Shown piece after piece: positions 44,376-54,867 of a stretch of DNA of 64,000 nucleotides (positions are counted from its first letter, which is position 1; every line of letters begins with the position of its first letter). Source of the DNA: Labrys wisconsinensis (GTDB lineage Bacteria; Pseudomonadota; Alphaproteobacteria; Rhizobiales; Labraceae). A model generated the notes under the pieces. The model was not told the origin of the DNA, searched no databases, and saw only the letters and a program-made list of their open reading frames with translations. The position numbers and the translations under genes were made by a program. The stretch covers positions 1,178,001 to 1,242,000 of the forward strand of contig NZ_JAUSVX010000001.1 in assembly GCF_030814995.1 (NCBI RefSeq), given 5' to 3'.

Positions 44376-44488
44376 GAGCGCTCTCTCCAAAGCATTTTCC
44401 AGCGAGCCGGTCATCGGTCGCGTCAAGAAAATGCGTCAAAACAAAGAGATGGAGGGCGAGATCGATTCAACTTGAAGCGATCGCGCTC
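44376..44488. repeat. Extragenic palindromic repeat, Rhizobiales type
   Basis: The element contains GCATTTTC (44392-44399) paired with GAAAATGC (44427-44434), then the words CGTCAAAACAAAGAGATGGA. A second dyad has arms GATCGATTCAA (44460-44470) and TTGAAGCGATC (44472-44482). GAGCGC and GCGCTC mark its ends. The order of these words matches repeats I recall from many rhizobial genomes. It sits directly before the kinase gene and overlaps no gene I support. Confidence 0.5.
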
Positions 44489-44500
44489 CGGGGAAGCACC

Positions 44501-46024
44501 ATGGAATCCCATATCCTGGCGATCGATGCCGGCGGAACCGCGATCAAGGTCGCGCTCTACGACGTGGAGGGCCGCGAGGTCGCGGCCGCCGGCCAGTCCC
44601 TGCGTCCCCTGACCCCGGCGCCCGGCTACAACGAGCGCGACCCGGATGTCATGTGGGACGCCATCTGCCGCTCGGTCGGGCAGGTCCTGCAGAAGAGCGC
44701 CGTCCGGCCCGATCGGATCGCCGTCATCGGGCTGACCGGATATGGCAACGGCCTGCTGCTGACCGACGCGGCCGGCCGGCCGGTTCGCCATGCCATCCTG
44801 TCGTCCGACCAGCGCGCCGCGGCCATCGTGGCGCAGTGGCGCGACGACAACCTCGAAGCCGGCCAGTTCGTCCTGACCAACCAGCGCCTTTTCGCCGGAA
44901 AGACGCTGTCGCTGCTGGCGTGGCTGGCGCAGCACGAACCCGCGACCCTGGCGCGGGCCGCCCACGTCCTGTCGTGCAAGGACTATATCCGATACCGGCT
45001 GACGGGCCGGTTCAACCTGGAGGTCAGCGACGCGTCCTCGGGCGGATTCCTCGATCATGCCGGCCGCTCGTTCACGCCCGGGGTGCTCGATCATTTCGGC
45101 CTCGGCGCCCACGCGCACCTGTTCACCCCGACGATCGAGCCGCTGGCGCTGGCGGGGCAGCTGACGGCGGAAAGCGCCGCGGCGATGGGCCTGGCGCGCG
45201 GCACGCCGGTCTCCGCGGGCTATGCCGACGGCCCGGCCATGCTGCTGGCGCTCGGAATCGTCGACCAGTCGCTGCTCAACGTCGTCGCCGGGACCTGGGG
45301 GCTGAACCAGCTCGTCACGCACAGTCCCGTGACCGACGGCTCCATCCTGGGATGCACGCTCGGCGCGCGCGAGGGCGAATACATCCTCATCGACGGCGGC
45401 GTGACGTCGGCCAGCACCTTCGAATGGTTCGTCGACATGCTGCGGCCGGCCGGGGCCGAGGCGGCGCCGCATGACTGGTACAACGGGGAGATCGCGAAGC
45501 TGGAGCGAAACGAGCCTCCGGTCTACTTCCTGCCCTATGTCAACGGCCGGCTCGACATGCCCGAGGCGCGCGGAAGCTTCGTCGGCCTCTCCGCCTGGCA
45601 CCGCCTGCCGCATATGGCCAGGGCGGTCTTCGAAGGCGTGGCGATGGAGCATCGCCAGCACGTGGAAAAGCTTCTGGCCGGTCGGCCGCGGCCGAGCGCC
45701 GTCCGGTTCGCCGGAGGAGCCGCCCGCAGCCGGCCCTGGCTCGAGATCTTCGCGGCCACGCTCGACCTGCCCGTCGAGCTGAGCACGGCCAGCGAGCTCG
45801 GCGCGCTGGGTGCCGCCATCATCGCGGCCGTCGGAGCCGGGCTGCACCCCGATCTGGAAACGGCCGTTGCCCGGATGACCCGCGTGGGCAGCCGCATCGA
45901 GCCCGATGCGGGCCATGTGCAGGACATGGCGCGCCGATATGCCGGCTTCAGCTTCCTGCGCAACCGCTTCGACACGATGTGGGCGGAGCTGCAGGCGCAT
46001 GCCGTGCCGCCGCTGCCGAGCTAG
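44501..46024 (+). CDS. FGGY-family carbohydrate kinase (LyxK-like)
   Basis: The ATG at 44501 follows GGGGAAG and gives 507 residues. It has the ATP-phosphate loop ILAIDAGGTAIKVALYD, then LTGYGNGLLLTDAAGRPVRH and AILSSDQRAA, which resemble L-xylulose kinase LyxK. The catalytic Asp is in SAGYADGPAMLLALG. The C-terminal GGAARSRPWLEIFAATLDLP completes the FGGY fold. It phosphorylates an imported sugar or polyol. Glycerol, xylulose and AI-2 kinases share the family, so substrate is open. Confidence 0.9.
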   Translation: MESHILAIDAGGTAIKVALYDVEGREVAAAGQSLRPLTPAPGYNERDPDVMWDAICRSVGQVLQKSAVRPDRIAVIGLTGYGNGLLLTDAAGRPVRHAILSSDQRAAAIVAQWRDDNLEAGQFVLTNQRLFAGKTLSLLAWLAQHEPATLARAAHVLSCKDYIRYRLTGRFNLEVSDASSGGFLDHAGRSFTPGVLDHFGLGAHAHLFTPTIEPLALAGQLTAESAAAMGLARGTPVSAGYADGPAMLLALGIVDQSLLNVVAGTWGLNQLVTHSPVTDGSILGCTLGAREGEYILIDGGVTSASTFEWFVDMLRPAGAEAAPHDWYNGEIAKLERNEPPVYFLPYVNGRLDMPEARGSFVGLSAWHRLPHMARAVFEGVAMEHRQHVEKLLAGRPRPSAVRFAGGAARSRPWLEIFAATLDLPVELSTASELGALGAAIIAAVGAGLHPDLETAVARMTRVGSRIEPDAGHVQDMARRYAGFSFLRNRFDTMWAELQAHAVPPLPS

Positions 46025-46100
46025 CCGAACGACGGCGCAGGACCTCGCCGCGACGTTGCGTCAAAAGCCTTCAAGGAACGACGGTGTTGCTGGACTGCTT

Positions 46101-46152
46101 ATTGCGTCTTTTGAACGTTTTTGATTGACACGTCGACGCAATAACTCATAGT
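46101..46152 (+). promoter_or_regulatory. Promoter/operator of the second fused sugar importer
   Basis: A perfect dyad ATTGCGTC (46101-46108)/GACGCAAT (46135-46142) flanks the box TTTGAACGTTTTTGA (46110-46124) and a -35 hexamer TTGACA (46125-46130). CATAGT (46147-46152) is a possible -10 at 16 bases. A repressor bound here would block RNA polymerase. TTGCGTCAAAAG also occurs at 46056-46067. The remaining 46153-46472 has no other clear signal except a small reading frame. Confidence 0.5.
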
Positions 46153-46193
46153 CTTCCAGAAAATATCAAGAAATTTCGCCGGGAGTGAAGACA

Positions 46194-46292
46194 ATGCCCT
46201 CGTCCCCTGACATCGCGCCAGCGCCGCCCACGGCTCGCGTGCGGCGCGGCATGCACCGGCTTCCGACGCCCGGACGCCGGGAAAGACGCTGA
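46194..46292 (+). CDS. Possible 32-residue leader peptide
   Basis: An ATG at 46194 follows GGGAG and encodes a 32-residue Pro/Arg-rich peptide (MPSSPDIAPAPPTARVRRGM) ending at 46292 within the long leader of the importer gene. It could be a regulatory upstream reading frame or chance. No similarity is recognised. Confidence 0.2.
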   Translation: MPSSPDIAPAPPTARVRRGMHRLPTPGRRERR

Positions 46293-46472
46293 ATCGCGGC
46301 ATCAGGCCGCGGCGGTCGCCTTCGCCTCGCCCGTCGACCCTGGTTGCGACGCACCGACGCCGATGACGCATGTCGCGGCGAACACCGGCGCGCACCCCGA
46401 CGCCCCTCGAGCCGCCGCGCGGGCAGCGCCCGATCAACCCGGCGCATTCCGCATCGAACGTGGAAGGATACG

Positions 46473-49097
46473 ATGAACGCCACCCTTGGTCCGCGAGACC
46501 TGTCCGCTCCGGCTCCGCTGTCCTCGGGCGCCGGGGCTGACGCGGCACCATCCGCGGCGAGCCTGCGCCAGGCCGGGAAACGCTTTGGCGGGACCATCGC
46601 GCTGCAGGACGTGTCGTTCGACCTGCGGCCGGGCGAGGTCCTGGCGCTTCTCGGCGAGAACGGGGCGGGCAAGAGCACCTGCGTCAAGCTCCTGGCCGGC
46701 GTCCATGTGCCGGATTCGGGCAGCGTCCTGCTCGATGGCCGGCCGCTGGACCATCCCTCCCCGGCGGAGGCGCGCCGTCGCGGCGTCGCGGTCATGCATC
46801 AGCACCCCGGCCTGTTCGGGGATCTCGCCGTCTATGAAAACATCTTCATGGGCCATGTCCCGCGCACGGCGCTGGGCACCATCGACGACCGGCGCATGCG
46901 CGAGGAGGCCCGGGAGCTATTGAGGACGGTGGGCCTGTCCTGCGAGCCGGACGAGCCCCTGCACCGGCTGCGCACCTCGGAACAGCAGCTGGTCGAGATC
47001 GCCAGGGCGCTGTCGGCCCGGGCCAAGGTCCTCATCATGGACGAGCCGACGGCCTCGATCTCGGAGCGGGAGGTGGCGCGCCTCTTCGCCGTGGTCGAGG
47101 ACCTCAAATCCCGCGGCGTGGCGATGATGTTCGTCGGCCACCGCATGGAGGAGATCTACCGGATCGCCGACAGGATCGCCGTCCTGCGGGACGGACGATT
47201 GATCACGGTCCAGCCCGCCGCCGAGCTCGACCGCGACCGCGCGGTGCAGGCCATGATCGGCCGCCCGCTGAGCGCGATCTATCCCGCCTGGCCTTCGAAT
47301 CCCGGTGCCGAGGTCCTCTCGGTGGAAGGCCTGACGCGCGCCGGGGCTTTCGCCGACGTGAGCTTCAGCGTGCGCGCCGGCGAGGTGGTCGGCCTCGGCG
47401 GGCTGGTGGGCAGCGGCCGCACCGAGATCGCGCGCGCGCTCTTCGGCATCGACCGCGCCGAGGCCGGCCGCATCATCATCGACGGCAAGACCGTGACCTT
47501 CGCCGATCCGGGCGAAGCCATGGCCGCGGGCATCGCCTACGTCTCGGAGGACCGGCTCGGCCAGAGCCTGGTCATGGATTTTTCCATTCTCACCAATGCG
47601 TCCGTGCCGGTGATCGGCCGGTCGACCATGGCCGGGCTGGTGATGCGCCGCCGTGAGCTCGCGCTGGTCAAGCCGCATCTCGAACGGCTCAGGCTGAAGT
47701 TCGCGAGCTACGACCAGCCGGTGAGCACGCTGTCCGGCGGGAACCAGCAGAAGGTCGTGCTGTCCAAATGGCTGGCGACCAGGCCCCGGATCCTGATCCT
47801 CGACGAGCCGACCCAGGGCATCGACGTCCAGTCCAAGGCCGAGGTCCATGCGATGATCGCCGAGCTGGCCCAGCAGGGGCTGGCCATCATCCTGATCTCG
47901 TCGGAGCTGCCCGAACTGATCGGCATGTGCGATCGGATGATCGTGCTGCGCGAGGGGCGGGTCACCGCCCGCTTCTCCCGGGGCGATGCCGACCAGGAGC
48001 GCATCATCCGCGCCGCGACCGACGTGGAGGAGGTTCGGGACAGGCAGGCTGCCGCCGCGGAGCCGCCGCCCGGCCCGGGCGCCGCGGCGGCCGTGCCCGC
48101 CGCCCGGCACGAGGCGGCGAGCGTCCCGGCCTGGCGCCGCCTCGTCGCCAGGCGTGAATTCGGCCTCGCCTGCGTCATCGCGCTCGTCGTCCTGCCGGTC
48201 TCGCTGATCAATCCGCGCATGCTGAGCGGGCCGAACCTCACGGCGCTGGCCATGGACGCGGCGCTGCTCTCCATCGTCGCCGCCGCGCAGATGCTGGTGA
48301 TCGTCACGCGCAACATCGACCTCTCGGTGGCGTCGGTGATCGGGCTGACCGCCTATGGCTCGGCGAGCTTCATGCGGGACTTTCCGGAGGCCCCCGTCCT
48401 GGCGGGCGTCGCGGTCGCCTGCGGGCTCGGGCTGGCCTGCGGGCTCCTGAACGGCCTGGTGGTCACGCTCGGCCGGGTTCCGTCCATCGTCGTCACGCTG
48501 GGATCGCTGGCGGCCTTCCGCGGCCTGAACAGCATGTGGACCGGCGGCAAGCAGATCAGCGCCGATCAGGTGCCGCAGGCCTGGCTCGACATGAGCACGG
48601 CCACTGTCCTCGGCATCCCGGCCGCGGTCCTGATCGCGATCGCCACCCTCGTGCTCATCAGCCTGGCCGTGCGCCGCCTGCCGGTGGGACGCGAGCTCTA
48701 TGCCATCGGTTCCAACCCGGACGGGGCGGCGCTGATCGGCATTCGCCGGACGGCGCTGGTCATCGGCACCTTCGCGATCGCCGGCCTCCTCGCCGGCTTC
48801 GACGGCGCGCTGTGGGCGTCGCGCTATGCCACGATCGATCCCCGGCTCGCGACGGGGTTCGAGCTGACGGTCATCGCCGCCGTGGTCGTGGGAGGCGTCG
48901 CCATTCGCGGCGGCGCCGGCACGATCCTGGGCGTCACCTTCGGCGCCCTGGCGCTCCTGATCATCCAGAACGGCCTGACCCTGGTGCGCGTCGAGCCGCT
49001 CTGGCTCCAGGGCGTCTATGGCGTCGTCATCCTGCTGGCCATCGGCGTGGACGCGCTCGTCACCCGGAAGGCACGGCACGCGGGGGCACGCGGATGA
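46473..49097 (+). CDS. Fused sugar ABC transporter ATPase-permease, second copy
   Basis: The ATG at 46473 follows GGAAGGA and gives 874 residues. Architecture is the same as the protein at 14216: two ATPase domains with GENGAGKST, MDEPTASIS, GLVGSGRTEIARALFG, LSGGNQQKVVLSKWL and ILDEPTQGID, then a BPD_transp_2 permease containing RNIDLSVASVIGLTAYGSA. The two proteins are alike nearly throughout and diverge mainly at the N-terminus and the linker near residues 520-560. Here the gene belongs to a cluster with a kinase and an aldolase-like gene, so the imported ligand is probably catabolised. Confidence 0.92.
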   Translation: MNATLGPRDLSAPAPLSSGAGADAAPSAASLRQAGKRFGGTIALQDVSFDLRPGEVLALLGENGAGKSTCVKLLAGVHVPDSGSVLLDGRPLDHPSPAEARRRGVAVMHQHPGLFGDLAVYENIFMGHVPRTALGTIDDRRMREEARELLRTVGLSCEPDEPLHRLRTSEQQLVEIARALSARAKVLIMDEPTASISEREVARLFAVVEDLKSRGVAMMFVGHRMEEIYRIADRIAVLRDGRLITVQPAAELDRDRAVQAMIGRPLSAIYPAWPSNPGAEVLSVEGLTRAGAFADVSFSVRAGEVVGLGGLVGSGRTEIARALFGIDRAEAGRIIIDGKTVTFADPGEAMAAGIAYVSEDRLGQSLVMDFSILTNASVPVIGRSTMAGLVMRRRELALVKPHLERLRLKFASYDQPVSTLSGGNQQKVVLSKWLATRPRILILDEPTQGIDVQSKAEVHAMIAELAQQGLAIILISSELPELIGMCDRMIVLREGRVTARFSRGDADQERIIRAATDVEEVRDRQAAAAEPPPGPGAAAAVPAARHEAASVPAWRRLVARREFGLACVIALVVLPVSLINPRMLSGPNLTALAMDAALLSIVAAAQMLVIVTRNIDLSVASVIGLTAYGSASFMRDFPEAPVLAGVAVACGLGLACGLLNGLVVTLGRVPSIVVTLGSLAAFRGLNSMWTGGKQISADQVPQAWLDMSTATVLGIPAAVLIAIATLVLISLAVRRLPVGRELYAIGSNPDGAALIGIRRTALVIGTFAIAGLLAGFDGALWASRYATIDPRLATGFELTVIAAVVVGGVAIRGGAGTILGVTFGALALLIIQNGLTLVRVEPLWLQGVYGVVILLAIGVDALVTRKARHAGARG

Positions 49098-50140
49098 AGC
49101 AGGCCATGATCGAGCGGTTCGGGACCTGGGAGGGCTTCCTGGGCCTCGTGGCGATAGGCTTCGTCGCCTATTCCGTCGCCGTCGTTCCGGAATTTGCGAC
49201 GGATTTCAACATCTCGCAGGCCATCGCCGGCATGTCGGAGCGCGGGCTGATCGTGCTGCCGATGGTGCTGCTGATCATTGCGCGGGAAATCGACCTGTCG
49301 GTGGCGAGCACGCTGGCGCTGGCCAGCGTCGTGTTCGGGGTCGCCGTCCAGGCCGGGCTGCCGATCGGCGCCGCCGTGGCGGCGGCGGTGGCGACGGGCG
49401 CGGTGGCGGGCGCCTTCAACGGCGTGCTCGTCACGGTGCTGGGGCTGCCCTCCCTTGTCGTCACGCTCGGCACGATGGCGATGTTCCGGGGCATCGGCTA
49501 CGTCATCCTCGGGCCGCGCTCGGTCAACGTCTTTCCCGACAGCTTCACCGATTTCGGCATCGACAATGTCGGCAGCGCGCCGATCCCGTGGACCTTCGTT
49601 CCCTTCCTGGTGCTCCTGCCCCTGTTCGTGATCGTCCTGGGCCATACCGCGCTGGGGCGGCGCATCTATGTCATCGGCGGCAATCCGGAGGCGGCGCGCT
49701 ATTCCGGCGTCAGGGTCGACAGGATCCGCTTCGGCCTCTTCGTGGTCAGCGGCATCGTCGCGGCGATCGCCGGCATCGTCTATGCCGCGCGCCTCGCCAA
49801 TTCCCGGGCCGACAACGCCCTGGGCATGGAGCTCGACATCATCATCATCGCCTTGCTCGGCGGCGTGAGCGTCTTCGGCGGCCGCGGCAAGCTGATCGGC
49901 GTCTTCTTCGCGATGATCATCATCGCCGTCCTCAGAAACGTGCTGGGCCTCTACCAGATCAGCGGCGACGCCCAAGGGACCAGCACGGGTCTTCTCCTCA
50001 TTGCTGCGCTTCTCCTCAACAGCACGGTGCAACGCATCTACGCGAAGTACCGCATTGTTCCGAAGCGCATCCAATCCGCCGGTCCGCGTTCGGGCGGCCA
50101 GGCGGTCACAAGCAACGAAGCGCCGAACACCCGGATGTAA
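49094..50140 (+). CDS. Sugar ABC transporter permease, second copy
   Basis: This 348-residue permease overlaps the fused gene by four bases (ATGA). It has about ten helices, with AREIDLSVASTLALASVVFG and LPSLVVTLGTMAMFRGIGYV, nearly identical to the protein at 16813. It has a longer C-terminal tail (RIVPKRIQSAGPRSGGQAVT) that the first copy lacks. It would form the second half of the membrane channel. Confidence 0.92.
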   Translation: MKQAMIERFGTWEGFLGLVAIGFVAYSVAVVPEFATDFNISQAIAGMSERGLIVLPMVLLIIAREIDLSVASTLALASVVFGVAVQAGLPIGAAVAAAVATGAVAGAFNGVLVTVLGLPSLVVTLGTMAMFRGIGYVILGPRSVNVFPDSFTDFGIDNVGSAPIPWTFVPFLVLLPLFVIVLGHTALGRRIYVIGGNPEAARYSGVRVDRIRFGLFVVSGIVAAIAGIVYAARLANSRADNALGMELDIIIIALLGGVSVFGGRGKLIGVFFAMIIIAVLRNVLGLYQISGDAQGTSTGLLLIAALLLNSTVQRIYAKYRIVPKRIQSAGPRSGGQAVTSNEAPNTRM

Positions 50141-50161
50141 CGCCCGAAAGGAAGCACTGAC

Positions 50162-51175
50162 ATGAGACTGCGCAACAAGAGCCTGGGCATCGCCGCGCTC
50201 GCGCTGGCAACCAGCCTGATCGGGCTGAACGCGTCGGCGGCCGAGACATGTGCGACCGGCCCGGTCACGGTGGGATTCATCTCCAAGCTGGACACGGACC
50301 CCTATTTCGAGGTGTCCAAGCAGGGGGCGGAAGAGGCCCAGGCGGAGATCGGCGGGAAAGTGCTGCAGCAGAGCCCGGGGCAGCAGACGGCAGAGGCGCA
50401 GATCGCGTTCATCAACAGCTTCGTCTCCCAGAAGGTCGACGTCATCGCGATCTCGAGCAACGACCTCAACGCGCTCGCGCCGGCTCTCAAGCGGGCGGCC
50501 CATCAGGGCATCAAGGTCGTCACCTATGATTCCGACGTGGTCGCCCCGGCCCGCGGCGTCTTCTTCAACCAGGCGAAGAGCGACAGCGTCGCCGAGATGC
50601 TGCTGCAGAGCATGGGCGACCTGACCGACCATGAGGGCGAGTTCGCGGTTCTGCAGGGCACGCCGACCAATGCCAACCAGAACTCCTGGGTCGACTTCAT
50701 GAAAGCCCAGCTGAAGGACAACCCGAAGTTCTCGAAGATGAAGCTCGTGCAGGTGGTCTACGGCCAGGGCAGCGAGCAGATCGCCCAGCAGCAGATCCTG
50801 GCGCTGACGCAGAACTATCCGAACCTGAAGGGCATCAGCGTTCCCGACGGCATCGGCATGCCCGCGGCGGCGCGAGCGCTCGAGCAGGCCGGCCTGCTCG
50901 GAAAGATCAAGCTCACCGGCCTCGCCCCCGCATCCCTGCTCAAGAAGTACATCCAGGGCGGGGCGGTCCAGGACGTCTGGTGGAACGTCAAGGATCTCGG
51001 CTATCTCACCTATTACGGTGCGCAGGCCTATGCCCAGTGCAAGATCACCGGCAAGACCGGCGAGACCTTCAAGGCCGGTCGGCTGGGCGACTATACGATC
51101 GGGGAGGCGGGCGAGGTCGTCCTCGGGCCGGCCCAGATCGTGACATCGGCAAACCTCGACGTCTTCAAGTTCTGA
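50162..51175 (+). CDS. Periplasmic sugar-binding protein, second copy (RhaS/LsrB-like)
   Basis: This 337-residue protein has a signal peptide ending near NASAAE and a type-I periplasmic-binding fold with VTVGFISKLDTDPYFEVSKQ, VDVIAISSNDLNALAPALKR and VVTYDSDV. The match to the protein at 17889 is strong over the whole length, so the two transporters probably bind related ligands. GAAAGGAAG precedes the ATG. It closes the DeoR-kinase-importer cluster. Confidence 0.92.
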   Translation: MRLRNKSLGIAALALATSLIGLNASAAETCATGPVTVGFISKLDTDPYFEVSKQGAEEAQAEIGGKVLQQSPGQQTAEAQIAFINSFVSQKVDVIAISSNDLNALAPALKRAAHQGIKVVTYDSDVVAPARGVFFNQAKSDSVAEMLLQSMGDLTDHEGEFAVLQGTPTNANQNSWVDFMKAQLKDNPKFSKMKLVQVVYGQGSEQIAQQQILALTQNYPNLKGISVPDGIGMPAAARALEQAGLLGKIKLTGLAPASLLKKYIQGGAVQDVWWNVKDLGYLTYYGAQAYAQCKITGKTGETFKAGRLGDYTIGEAGEVVLGPAQIVTSANLDVFKF

Positions 51176-51201
51176 AGCGTTCGCCGTTTTCGTGACGGCG
51201 A

Positions 51202-51237
51202 CAGGCCCGGGGTATCCTCGATGGTGCTCCGGGCCTG
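51202..51237. terminator. Hairpin between the sugar operon and gyrB (convergent)
   Basis: CAGGCCCGG (51202-51210) and CCGGGCCTG (51229-51237) are a perfect 9-bp inverted repeat with an 18-base loop. A second dyad GAGCGGG-TTT-CCCGCTC (51259-51275) overlaps the gyrB stop codon. Neither has a long T-run. They may together end transcription from both sides. Confidence 0.5.
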
Positions 51238-51273
51238 GAACAGGTTTCATTTGGCGTGGAGCGGGTTTCCCGC

Positions 51274-53802
<2,529 letters not shown>

Positions 53803-53946
53803 TCAATTATTTATGACCAGTTGCCAGCGGGCCTTCTCCTTGAGGGCCGCAACGGGCGCCAGATCCCGTCGACCACGCCCTTCGAGGGTCTGAAAGATCG
53901 TCTGTTCCGGCCTGTCGTCGGCGCCTTCCCGTGCCCGTAGCGGCGG

Positions 53947-54609
53947 TCAAGGCAGCTGCGTCGACCGCGGGGTCGATCCGCGCCGGTCGGTAAGGACAAT
54001 GCGCGGGCCGGCGGGAAGAGCGGCCAGCTCGCTCAAGCGGGGCTCCAGGACGACATGGTCGAATACGGTCCTGCTGAAGATCCTGGGTGAGGGCAGGAAG
54101 GTGATTTCGGTGCCCTGCCTGTCGTGGCTCGGCGCAACGACCCTGAGCGGCGCATCGACGGCGCCGTCGGCGAAACGCATCATGTATTCTTGCCCGCCGC
54201 GCCATATCCGCAGCGTCAGCCTGGAGGAGAGTGCATTCACCATCGCAACGCCGACGCCTTGCGGGTATTCCGGGACTTTGTAGGGATTGCCGCAGGGCAG
54301 CCGGGTCATGATCATTTCGGCGGTCGATAGGCCCGCATGTGGGTCGATGTCCGTGGAGAGGCCTCGGCCGTTGTCGGCGACCGTGCAGGAGCCGTCGAAG
54401 TTCAACGTCACGACGACGAGCGAAGCCGGGCCGGCCAAGGCCTTGTCCATGGCGTTGTAGATGAGTTCATAGACCATATGGTGCAAGCCGGAGCCGTCGT
54501 CAGTGTCTCCGACAAACATCCTGGGACGCGCTCGCACGGCGTCGAGATCCGTAAGAAAAACGATGCCATCCACGCAGTCAGAATTTTCTGATTTTCCGCT
54601 CTTGGTCAC
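53947..54609 (-). CDS. Short GyrB-like protein (GHKL ATPase domain only), probable degenerate copy
   Basis: A GTG at 54609 gives 220 residues matching only the first part of GyrB. Matching segments include [38 protein letters not shown] and [20 protein letters not shown]. The ATP-binding Glu and Asn (YELIYNAMDKAL) are kept, but the ATP-lid motif GGLHGVG is changed to EYPQGVG. An in-frame TGA at 53947-53949 ends it, yet 47 further open codons follow in the same frame to 53803. It lies 222 bases upstream of gyrB and looks like a decayed tandem duplication, or a stand-alone ATPase domain. Confidence 0.7.
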   Translation of the reverse strand: MTKSGKSENSDCVDGIVFLTDLDAVRARPRMFVGDTDDGSGLHHMVYELIYNAMDKALAGPASLVVVTLNFDGSCTVADNGRGLSTDIDPHAGLSTAEMIMTRLPCGNPYKVPEYPQGVGVAMVNALSSRLTLRIWRGGQEYMMRFADGAVDAPLRVVAPSHDRQGTEITFLPSPRIFSRTVFDHVVLEPRLSELAALPAGPRIVLTDRRGSTPRSTQLP

Positions 54610-54867
54610 GACCGTTCAGCTTCCATTATCGATCCACACCGGAAATATAGGATATTACAGAGAGACTCTCAGGTAAACCGAGCATATTCTTACATGTCTT
54701 CCGGACAGGCCAGACTTGGCGCGTCGCCCGCTCCGGCTCTCGCCGCCGCGGCCGAGCCCGATCGGGCGTCGCCGACACTGTGACGCAGGATATCCCGCGG
54801 GAGCTGCGCTTCCTGTATCCTGCATCCGGATGGGGCAACACCCGCGGCCTTGCCGCAGGAGAGCAGC

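Noticed and set aside
53807-54205. A 132-residue minus-strand frame overlapping the short gyrB copy
   Set aside because: Different frame from the gyrB-like sequence, Arg/Pro-rich, no motif.
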